64,000 bases of DNA from Stercorarius parasiticus (lineage: Eukaryota; Chordata; Aves; Charadriiformes; Stercorariidae): assembly GCA_013396915.1 (NCBI GenBank), contig VWZL01002560.1:84888-148887 (forward strand), given 5' to 3'. How positions within the stretch are numbered: position 1 is the first letter of the stretch; each line of letters opens with the position of its first letter. The position numbers were made by a program, and so were the translations under genes. Below are positions 22,801-34,800 of the stretch, one piece after another. The notes beneath the pieces were generated by a model. It did not search any database, had not been told where the DNA came from, and worked only from the letters and a program-made list of their open reading frames with translations.

Positions 22801-25800
22801 GAAAAATTTTCTAAATTTTTTCTGTGTCATACCTGGGAATTAGACCAACATAGTTTTTTTAGTAGTTGTCTGTTAGTAGGATTATAAAGTTGTTAGAAAA
22901 TACAATAAAACCTATGAATAAATATTGACATTTCTGCTATATTTCAAATGAATGTTGCTCAACAGTGTTTCCATTGAAGATAACTAGTGACTTTGGAAAT
23001 CATATATTTAAAGGAACGTTAAAATATAAGCTACTCCAATGCCATCTCTTTCTGTAACCAAATATTCCAGTCTTCAATTTCATCTTCTAACTACTACATA
23101 TATCTTCCTTTTCAAAACTAGTTGTAACAGGGTTAAAAATACTTTTCTAAAACTGTGCTGCTTGCTGTGTCCCTTTAAAGTATGGCAATTGCCCCTTACA
23201 TTTCTCAGTCAGTTAACTCGTGCAGGTGTGCACCTGCAAGATTCTAAAGTAGTTTAACCAAAATTAAAACTAAATACTCAACTTGATCTCAAATTTTCAG
23301 GACTTGGAGTTCCTAAGAAATGCTTTCATTCTGTGAATAATGTCAATTTTAAGCCCTAAGAAGAAGGCAAAGAAAGTAAAAAACGTTGTGAAGAACTGTA
23401 AAAATATATATGTAGCAGTAGGAAGATCGAGTGTATTAGAATATTGTATGTATCTGTATGACACACAGTTTAAGAAGGTGTCGTGGTTTGGGCCAGACTG
23501 GCCACTGAAACAAATGACAGATACAAGTAAGAAACATAGAATTATTAAAAAGTTGGAGAATATGCTTTATGGTAAGAGGTTCAAGGATCTCCATCCCTTT
23601 AGTTTAAGCAGGTGAAGTTGAGAGGACTTGGTTACGTTTAGGGGAACTTCATACACGCGAGGAACCAGGATTTTATAGTAGAGGTACCTGCAGGAATGCA
23701 GAAAGAATAAAATGTTCAACTGGCTGGAAGATGACATTTAGAAATGCTCAGACAAGAAGTGTACTCTAATTTTAATCAGTAATAATAATTAGCGGTTGAA
23801 AATGACATATCAGAAGCTGGGATTGACTTTCCGTCACTGAAATTTTGAAAAATTGGTGCATTCTGGAAAAAAGTGCTCAAGATCCAGTAAAAATTACTTC
23901 AGTGTGCAGCTTTTGGTTTTGTAGCCAGGTACCAAATTAAACCAGACCTCCAAGATGTGTTTCGGGCCTGGGGGTAAATGTTATTCTCTTTGTGCCTTCT
24001 CATTGTGCTTCCATTCCCCGCATCACCATCCTTTACTTTCATCTTACTGACGTTCACTCCCACAACTCCTTACAGATCCTGCTGAGCGACTGCATGAAAA
24101 GTGCCTACCAGGGTATGGGTACTTAGAAATGGTTTGAGCAGCCTCAAGGAGGAAAAAGTGTTAGCGTGGTGCTGAATGGGGGCAGAACGGCAGGGTGAAG
24201 GGGGAGTTTCAGAGCCCCCAGCTGTCGCTGGGATCCTCAGAACTGCCCTTGCTTGGGTTTTATTTTTGTGGCCCTCAGAATATCAAAATTATTTTTTCTG
24301 TCTTGAGAAAGGAAACGGCTAAGTCCCATATTGACAGAAAAAATGCAGTGTACGTTTCAGGTGTATTGAAGCAAGGGTAGTTAGTTGTTTATGTGAAATG
24401 CCGTAGGAGGGGAAAAAAAGTTATCTATGTCGGAGGAGTAGCTTCTTAAACTATGTACTCGGAGTTAAGGCTGTTTTTTAATTTAATAATTGTTTTGGCT
24501 TATGGATGGGGGTAGGTTTTTTGGTTTTGGAAGGGACTCTACTACCATGCTGTGTCATGTGAGAGGTGTGTTTGTGTGCTATGAAATAGAGTATTTTCTT
24601 AACCATTTGGTGGTTGTTGTTGTTTGGTGACTATTTTACTCAAGAAAAAACAAACAGGCTTAACAGAAAACAGTTCCAGATGAGTATTTTCTTTGGTCTT
24701 GGTTCTTTTTGCATTACCTAACAAGTTACTGATGAAAGCAAGTCCTTTTTCCCCTTCACCTCTCCTGATCCTCACAGTGGTAATGTTCTTGTTCCTCCCA
24801 AGACCATCAGTCCTAGAGCCCCACCGTACGTGGCTTCCTGCCCTGAAATTTGTCCTAACTGTCCTCGTGTTGCCTCCTTGCTCTCATTCCCTTTCCTGCT
24901 GTATTGTCTTCCACTGGATACCCTCACAGATTTCTTTTACGTTTGCCACCCGCCCTAGCGCTGCTGTCGATGATACCTGTCTGTTGTACCAGTAGTGACA
25001 CATAAACACCGCAGCCCTGTACTGGGGCAGAGAACGGGAGGAGGCACTCACTCTAAAGATATTTAGTTTTGAGCCTGGAGGCTGAAGAACTATTCTAGCT
25101 ATAAGGATGTGATAGGGACTAAGTAGGACCTATGAAAGCAGTGAAGTCTCCTAATTTTGCAAGAGTTCTTCAGCTGGCTCTGTACTTCTGTGTCCTTCAT
25201 CTTTCTCAGCTTTTTACTTCTGTGCCAGTCACCTGTTCTTCTTAACACTTAATTGCGTGCAAATACTTAATTGCATGCCTGGAGGAAAACGTACTGGGCT
25301 TTGACTACTCTGCATGACTATGTGGTGTATAATGATGTCCTACGTGCACAGATCTGCTTTTAATGAGCAGTGATTCCATCTGAGTGAAACAGCATTGAAC
25401 CATGGTTTATTCTTTTCAGGGTTTCAAACTATGACATCTTCTGGTATACACACAACCTTTTCTTTGTCTTCTATATGCTGCTGATGCTGCATGTTTCTGG
25501 GTAAGTAAGTGGAAAACACTGTCCCTTTTCCTGAAGCATAACCAGAAAGAGCCGTTCCCTTGATTACAGCCTTTCCCGACCTCGCTTGTGCACAGTGGGC
25601 CAACTTCTTGACAAGATGCTGTGCTCTTCAGTTTTTCAACAGGTTATTATTTAAATAATGTTCAGACTGTAGCTTGGAGAATTGTGTGCTACTACAGCCA
25701 GCTAGCACAAACTTCTACACTTGCACGTTTATTCCTTGTCCATTTTACCAGTTTCTAGTGGGAAATCAAGAAAACACTATTACTTCTATTCTGCCCTCTC

Positions 25801-28800
25801 TTACCTGGTTGCTGAGAGGAGGATGAGAAGTAAGTTTGCTCATCCCTTTCTCTTTCCTCTCTGCCTTCCATTTTGACTCCTAAGGAGACGGAAGGAATGG
25901 CCTCTCCCTAATTATCTCTTTCTTGTTGCCATCATACAAAATATATTAGTTTTTTTTCTTTTTTTCCACAAGCATGAGACGAGTGTTCATGTACCACGAA
26001 GCTGATGGTCAGGTCTGTATCTAGCACAAACAAGCCCAGCTCTACCACAAGATAAAGCAGCTCCCACAAGTTACACTGTGTGAAAATCTGGTCCATTAAC
26101 ATCTCTGAAGTTTGCTTTGTGGATGTTGGAGACTGGTATAGGGAAGGGAAGGTGTATTTGAATGAGATTTATTTCTCCGTGTCACCAAACATCTACTGAA
26201 ACACAGGGTGCTGGAATGTCGGTGCGACACCGAGCACCACTGCTTAAAGTAAATAGTGAAAGGTAATTAGGCCTAGCAAGATCATGGTAGGAATATGTTG
26301 TTGAACAAAACAAACACAGCTTGAGATCTGGTGAATTGAAATAATGAATTCAAACAATTGAAATTCCTGGATGCAATTCCAGTTCTCTCTGTTTTTTTGT
26401 GTATTTTTTTTCTTGCTGTGGCATAGCTCTTGTTCATAGCTGGGGGAGATGGATGTAACCTGTTCTCCCCATCCTGGAGCAGGATAAACTTTTGCTAAAT
26501 TATTCTTGACAGGTGTTTGTCTAACTTCCTGAAAACATGTAGTGACTGAGATCCTCTAACCTCCCTCGGCAATCTGTTCCGGTGATTGCCTTCAGAGTAT
26601 TTTTCATGTCCAGTTTAATTCATCTCCTTCACTGTACTATCCTTTGCCCGTTGTCTCCCTAACCGTGTTGCCGCTTCATGAAGGAAGAAGTATAGTTAAA
26701 GTAGTCCGCAAACCAAGGCTGCAGGAATGCACCAAGCGTTAAACAGGCGTCTTCTTGTACACAGCCTCCCTAATATTGAATTGGAAAGTCTTTCAGTGCG
26801 AATCTAAAAAAACCGAGTGTCAGTTAAAAGTGGGAGAAGAATGAGTCATGGAGAGTGGGAGTCAGTTCAAGTTTAAGATGTATAAATGCGGGTCTCCACA
26901 TGCTTTCTAAGTGTCTGTCTCTCATTATAGTCTAATGAGTTCTAATAAATACAGTCAATGGAGCCTCGAGAATGCTTTAGCTAAGCTGCTGCTACAAAGA
27001 TCTACATTCAAATGAGTTGGATTGCTTTCTCGGCTTCATTGGTGATACTGATTAGAAGATCTCTTCTGAGAATAAAGGAAGCTTAGACACACATGCTTAG
27101 GTGCCAAGGTGACTCCTACATGGCATGTCTTTTGACACGGCCAGTTGTTTGACACATGGCCAGTTACTCTACAGATCAAGGCATTTCCTGTGCCTGGACT
27201 GTGCAGGCAGATTGGGTGAGCATTTACTGTCTTGGGATTCTCTCCTTTTGAGTATTTCCACAGTATTCCTCTATTCGTGTTTTGTTTCAAACTATTACAG
27301 GTATGTTCCTATAGTATTCTGTTCCTCAGGGTAGCCAAGCACTTCTCACCAGTATATAAAGCGATGTGACTCATCTGCTTTATATTATTGGTTTGTTCTT
27401 TCATCCCTACCCTAACGGAGAGGAGAATCTTTCAGGGAATTATCCTTAAAGACTTTTGTTGGTCTTGTAATTCTTGCAACATGTCTTTCAAATATTTTAG
27501 TGTCTTAAGGCTTTGTTGCATATCTACATTAATTTATCTATATTTTAGGCCAGTAATAGCAGCAAGAAAAAATAGTTTATGTTAAAAGAGAAGCTTGATG
27601 TTTCTAGTACCAATATAAGGAGCTATAAAACTTACGAAAAATTTAGAGCCCGATCCTCAGCTGATCCAATTTGATATTGCTGTGGAGTTAAGCGGGTTAT
27701 GCTGGCTCATAGGAGCTGAGAGTAAGAGTCAGTAGTGTTATCCAAAGGCTGAAAATTCTTAAGATTCCACCCACAGATTGACCTTTAGGAGATGCCTCAA
27801 GCAACTCACCTTGAGTGGAGCAGCAGCAGATGGATGAGAAGATAGGAGCAGTGTAGTTCCCTATAAAAACATTGAGAACCATTGACCTCTAGCTTATCAT
27901 CATAAAAATCTCAAAAAATAGTGATAGGTATTTTCCAGCTGTATCCAGAAGTGAACGTAGAAAATTGGGGTAGAGGTTGATGTATACCCATGCAAATAGA
28001 CTGCACGCTGTGTTGCTCAGCCAGTAGGACACTTTCATATTACTTGCTCTTTTTGTCTCCCATTTTTGTTTGCTAAAGATGTCTGTCTCTTACTTACTGA
28101 CATCCACATATTGATTTTTATGTATTCAGGTGTTGTATCGAATAAATATGTGTGGCTATATCTTAGGCTCCTTAAGAGCTGTGCAGAATTCAGCCTTTCT
28201 GGGAACTGATCTTGGGTGTGTAAGACAACCTGCCTTTCCTTGACAGCTTCAGAAATGGGAGTCATTGCAGCTGCTACTAACAGGCAGCTTTGTCATCCCA
28301 GTTTGTCACTCAGTTAGCATGTTTGTAATAGTTTAAACAAACCAGAAATCGCTGGAGGGAATGCTCGTATTTGCAGTTCAGCTATTCATATCTCAAGGAA
28401 AACTTTGCATCCTCTTTTGGGGTGTTGGGAGAACAGAGAAGCTGTGAGAGCAGCTGGCAGGCATGTACATAAGGTTGATTGAAAAAATACCGCATGTGCT
28501 GTGACTTCCAGCTAAATCCACGAGGCACCATAATATTTATGGAGCAGGGAACTACCGTAATGCTAGGGATATCTGTCACTTTGCAAATATGCGATGACCA
28601 ACAGTGATGGCAGATGCAAGCAATAGGCATGATCGGGCAATAAATACAGACAGAAGCATGGGTGTAGACACATGGACGCTTCCCAAGTGATTCTCCAAGG
28701 GTCAGATGTGGAGTTTAGAGTGAGCAGGTTTAGCTTCCAGGCTGTACGTTATTCACTGGACCATGTGGGAAGCTTGTTACTAGCTGTCAGGACTGCATTT

Positions 28801-31800
28801 CAGTAGGGAAGATTGCCAGTGGCCTGTTGGAACCCATTTAAGTTGGGAATATTGCAGATATTCTACTTCTCTCTCTTGTGAATTAAATGCTGTTGCTGCG
28901 GCCATGTGTGTACATCACGGAGAGAAGGGGGAGCATATGTCCTTACGTTTGATCATATACTTGAGATGAGCCTTCACCACATGGCCTAGCACTCAGAGGG
29001 CATGTCTCACCAGACATTGTGTCAGTATGGCTTATGTCCCACCCAACATCATCCTATACAGCTATCATTTAGCCCTTTGTTTTTTTAAACATTTCTCCTT
29101 GTACTTTTAGTGTCATCAAATCCAGATTTGGAGGCAATTAGTATTCCAAGGAATTTTATTACTGGTATTATCAGTTCTTCCTCGTTTTCAGTGATTCATT
29201 CATGTGTTGAGATATCACAAAGTGTCTCAGGTTTCCACTTGTTTCTTCACGGTTTCTAGCTGCAGCTGCAAAGTTCTCACTTCATTTTACTACAATTATA
29301 GAGTCGTTTAGGTTGGAAAAGACCTTTAAGATCATCAAGCCCAACCGTTAACCTAGCACTGCCAAGTCCACCACTAAACCATGTCCCTAAGCAGCACATC
29401 TACACATCTTTCAAATACCTCCAGGGATGGTGACCCAGCCACTTCCCTGGACAGCCTGTTCCAATGCTTGACAATCCTTTCAGTGAAGAAATTTCTCCTA
29501 CTATACAATCTAAACTTCCCCTGCTTTTCTCTCATCCTATCACTTGTTCCTTGGGAGAAGAGCCCAACCCCCTGGCTACACCCTCCTTTCAGGTAGTTGT
29601 AGAGAGCGAGAAGGTCTCCCCTCACCCTCCTTTTCTCCAGGCTGAACACCCCCAGCTCCCTCAGCCGCTCCTCACAAGACTTGTGCTCCAGACCCCTCAC
29701 CAGCTCCGTTGCCCTTCTCTGGACACGCTCCAGCACCTCAATGTCTTTCTTGGCATGAGGGACCCAAAACTGGACACAGCACTTCAGGTGGGGCCTCAAC
29801 CAGTGCCCAGTAGAGGGGGACAGTGACTTCCCTAGTCCTACTCACCACACTATTTCTAATACAAACCACGATGCTCATGGCCTTCTTGGCCACCTGACTT
29901 ATACTCAGCTGGCTGTAAACCAACACCCCCAGGTCCTTTTCCACCAGGCAGCTCTCCAGCCACTCTGCCCCAGCCTGTAGTGTCCATGGGGTTGTTGTGA
30001 CCCAAGTGCAGGACCCGGCACTTGGCCTTGTTGAACCTCACACCATTGGCTTTGGCCTATTGAGCATAACTTTAGCTTAAAAAACAAGCATGGACCTCAC
30101 AAAATAATTTGCCAGAAAGGTCCCTTGTCTGTCATGCAGGGCTTTCTTTTTTTCCTTCTGTCTATTTAACAAGATGTTATTTAAAGAAGTAAATTATGCC
30201 GTTGTGTGCAAACCTGATAAACACCAAGTAACAGGAACATTTCTGCAGTTTATGATTAGGCAACTTAGGCCACTTCTGCTACAGATTGCCTCAAAAAACG
30301 GGCTTGCTGACTGTAGGGAGGATGAGTGAAAACAGCCTGGCTGTGATTGAACTGGAAATGTGATTATTTAATTTTTTTCAAGGCTCCCACTATATCTCCC
30401 CCTTTCAAGCAGTATTAAGCTTGAGGCTGTTCAGTGGGGGAGTGCCAAGTGAGCTGGAAAAGTTAAACCTTGCCTCTAGTGACAGAGGGCTCTATTGTTG
30501 CAAAACTTCGATCTCATTGAAAGTCCTGAAAGCAAATGGAATAAAAATTCTTACAGAAGATGAGCATTGTGACTGCTTTTAAAACCCTCCCCGAATTAAG
30601 ATAAGTTTCTTGGTTTTGACTGTTACTTCAGTGTCTTTGCTATTTTTATTTTCCTGTAGGGGGGTGCTCAAGTACCAGACCAACTTAGAGGAACACCCTC
30701 CTGGTTGCTTTAATCCTAACAAAACACTCCGAGAGAACATGACGGTGCCAAAGGCTTTTGAAGAGTCGTTTCCTGACTATACTACTGAGCCTTTCCCAGA
30801 GGACTTACCAGTACCAGAACCCTTTGTACAAAATAACTTTATGAGAATTTGTTCCGAGGAACCCAAGTTCCAGTCACACTTCCCAGAGGTCTGTATGATC
30901 CGACATTTCAGGTATTACAAGCCATGCCAAGTCTTTCAGTCAGCCATAACCACTAATTATTGCTTTTCCAGACCAGATGTTTTAATAGTGGAAAATATTA
31001 TTAAAACCTTTTCAGGCATTCAAAGATTTGGTGGGGAAAAAACAATCTGTATTAAACCTTGATCTGCATTACAATGTGGTGCATAGAATAGGGTGGAAAA
31101 ATGTCAAGAGATCGGTTGTAATGTTCTTTTTTGTATGACACGCTAAGAGATGTATTGCTCTTGCTATAAATGTGACTTTAAATTACAGCGTAGCACTTCA
31201 GAGCAAACATTTATATAACATATTCATAAGGTCCCTTTGTAAGCATTGTGCGGCAGTAGTTAATTGAAATAATCAAACTCCATTTGTTCTCATTTTTACT
31301 ATGTGGAAGCAAGTCCTAATACTCATTTCTGGGTTGCAGTTTGTGGTTTGGCTTTGTATAGCCTGTTGTTTGCAGACAGCCTTGTTTTATATGTGGCATG
31401 GGTAAATGAGCATGATGGCAGTGGGGATAGAAAAGCCTTTTCTTTTTCTGTTTTCCGTTTTCCTTTTGTTTCTTTATGTTTTGTGGTAGCAGCTTTGTCT
31501 TCATCCAGATTTTCTCTTTTCTTTTGAGAAAAGATGAGCTGGGCTGTGTTGGCAAGTAGCCTGAGGAAGTTTGGGAATATGGAGTTCACAAGCCCAAGGC
31601 CCACCATTCAAGGTGGCTCCCTAACAGAACTCTCAGGAGTTGGTTTTTTTTTTTTATTTTTATTATTATTGTTGTTGTTGTTGTTGTTCTCTGTAGGACA
31701 CATATGTCTCTTCCTAGCTGCAGTGGGAACCCATTTTACTGTGGCGCATGTAATCATAATAAGAAATGGTCATTTCCACATTGAGGTCCTCCAACAACGT

Positions 31801-34800
31801 TCTTTGGATTTGTATTTTGTTGTGATAATACTCCTGAATTACAAGAATCAGTGTACATTTGGCTCCATATGACCCACAGGACATCAAACTTTGGGGCATT
31901 CTTTGGGGCTTAAGGTGTCTACTTTATAGCTATTTATGGGGAAACGAGAGCCATGAAAAGAAACGGTCACTCAGTGTTTTCCTGGCAGCTCGTAACTTTA
32001 TTTTAGGACTTATTTTGATTTGGAAGTGTTTTATGCTCTTAGTGATACCAAGTTTAAAAAAAAAAAAAGCCTTAGGACTTGTGAGGTTCCAAAGTTTTTA
32101 AGGCCAGAGGTACTTGAGGAAATAAAATACTCTACTAGTTGCAAGAGAGGCTGATGTGTAACTTCAAAAATTAGGAAGGGAGGATGGATGAAGGTTGAGG
32201 GCACTTCAGTGCCATGGCTTGAACGACTGAGCAGATGTGGAATTAGTAGTTCGCTCTGCCATGAGCTGTTAGTAACTGACTCTCAGGATGGTATTTAGCT
32301 GAGCAGCTGCAAATATCTCCATCTGAGGTAGTCACCCAGGTCTCCCTATAATCACTGCAGAGAAATGGGCATTTCCAGGGCATTATTTGTCTAGTATACA
32401 CATCTTCCACTGGGGCAAATGAATCGTGATTCCAAAGTGCCCATTTCTCTCCGTTGACTGTGTTTTTACACAAGCTTAATATAAGCATGAATTATATAGG
32501 ACAAGAATTGCTTCTTTCTTAGATTTTTGCTTGTACCTGAGGTGATTAAAAGAAGGTAATAGTCAAATAGTATTGCAAGCCAGAAAGTGTTTTTCCGTAA
32601 AGGTTAACTAGTTTTATAGTACTCTGGTCTGTTAGATTTTTAAACAGCATATGTGCTGTGTCCTTCACTGCTGAAATCAGTTGCAGTCTAACTGCACAAA
32701 ACCAGAGTAACGTGGTTGCAAATGAGGTCATTAGCATTTTGTTCCTGATGAGTTTCATGATTGAAATCGTTTGTGCTTGTGGGTGATGCTGCCGGTTGGA
32801 CTGATTAAGCCTCCATAACGTGCTTGGGTTTCTGCACGTAGAGAGATGTGGAGGTTACTTGTGACCAAAACACTGTTCCACAATAGATGTGAAATGAGGT
32901 CCTGCAAGCACTCATGTAGTTTTGAAATTAGAAAACATACAATGAAAAGTCCTTGAGCTGACATATTTTTGTTCTTCCATAGACCTGGTTTTGGATTTCT
33001 GGACCTCTGTGCTTGTACTGTGTGGAAAGGCTGTACCGCTACATCCGCAGCAATAAACCGGTCACCATAACCTCGGTGATAAGCCATCCCTCCAATGTTC
33101 TTGAAGTAAGGATGATAAAAGACGACTTTAAAGCAAGGCCTGGTCAGGTGAGTTAACGTGCCCCTAAAAAATCCCTGCTGTTCATGTAGTATTTTCCATA
33201 GGGATGACTTTCACTTTGTGTGTACTAATCCATCACTGAATGTTTTGAACATATCTCTTCCATCATTTTATTTTCTCTGACTGATTTTGTTTCAGTATGT
33301 TATTCTACACTGTCCAAGAGTGTCGGCACTGGAAAGCCATCCGTTCACCCTTACAATGGTAAGACATACTATTTTTTTTCTGTACTTTCCCTTTTATTTA
33401 TATTTGGTAAGCAAATGGTCTTTATTGCCTTCAAGGTGAAAATTCCCTCCAGAAGAGCTTATGTTTCATTTATGAGGGTACCAATGAATATGAAATGGAA
33501 TGATTATTATGTATGACAGTACTCAATACATATTTAATTTTCTCACTATTGAGAAAATGATAATAGGAACTTTTTTCAAAGTCCTCCATAAGTGAAAAAG
33601 AATAATAAATAAATAAATAAAATCTGTGTGATTTTGATCATTGTTTCATAAAAGAGGCTTCAGCTGTTTTTGTAGACCTTAATGCAGAACGAGCACAAAT
33701 TGTAATAGATTTTGTCATCTTTCCTATTCAGTGAAAAGGCACTCCTGCAACTGCCTTTTCCAAAGTTAGAAAAACATCAAGTTTTAAAACGAGGTTTCTG
33801 AAACAATCTTCTGTTTTATTTTTATATTGAGAGATACATCAATGATTTAAAATGATATACCAGTGAAGTCATACAACAGTGGGATTATTACTTACTCAGT
33901 TCAATTGATCTGGAATGGGCCCCCTGGAGACAGACTGGAATAAAATGAAATTATATATAAACATATCTGAAGTTCTCCAGGAATGAGCAGTGCAGAGGCC
34001 TGGGAGATGCTACCAGAAAATCACTGTACTGCACTGGCTATGTTGTTACAAAAAGCAGAGTCTAAGGCTGAATATTAGCGGCAGCCTTTTTATTCCAAAG
34101 GGAATAATTTAGTATCACCCGAAACTGATATTCATCTTCCTGGAGACCACGGAGATAAATATTCACAGTTGATTTTTTTCTTTGGACTGATCACTGATAC
34201 TTTATCTTCACCAAATTGCACCTAGTACTATGGAACAGCTGAGATGTTTTAACGTTACTTGGGATTACCAGGTCCTGTCTGCTCCCAGCTCTTTGGTTTT
34301 GTGGGGTGTTTTGTTATGTTTTTTTTTTTTAATTAATTTATCTATATACCGAGCCAACAGGCAGGTACTGTCACAAGGGAACCCACACTAAACTCCATCG
34401 AAAATAAATTTTGTGCTGTAAAAATCCAGGAGCGAATCTCACTTAAAGCAAGCTGCCTGTGGATAGCTTGATGAAGCAATATTGGCACTTGCATAGCCTG
34501 ATTTTTGCAGTTTTCCTGGCTATTCACTTAACCAATAGAAAGCAGAGGTGTGTGTTATTTAGCTGTTCTTAAACCAGTAGGCAATTTTTAAGGCTTTCTT
34601 CTGTATAATGCGTGGTGATAACTAGATTTGCAGTGCTGAAAAATGATGTGCATTGCAGTGCTGATGGAATAGTAGCTGATTTTTTGTGCAGAATGTTTCA
34701 ATCGATATTTATGTATGTTATTTATTAGTTTAGTGATCAGAAAATAAATTTAAAGAGTTTAGCATGTCTCACACTGCTCTTTACACTCGTTTTGCCCTAG

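Larger units (their letters stand above)
25501..30659 (+). other. NOX4: NOX4 intron 8
   Basis: This intron is 5.2 kb. It contains an old CR1-like relic (26440-26700), a palindromic relic (27645-27725), a possible tRNA-like trace near 28720-28775, and a well preserved antisense CR1 (29296-30065). The acceptor is TTTTCCTGTAG. Confidence 0.8.

Noticed and set aside
23487..23530. TGTCGTGGTTTGGGCCAGAC as the possible start of an endogenous retroviral LTR
   Set aside because: No second LTR, no poly(A) or primer-binding context and no internal genes; the adjacent sequence is better explained as an old CR1.
28720..28775. A weak tRNA-like stretch on -
   Set aside because: Only a short resemblance to A-box and B-box order; too diverged to call separately.
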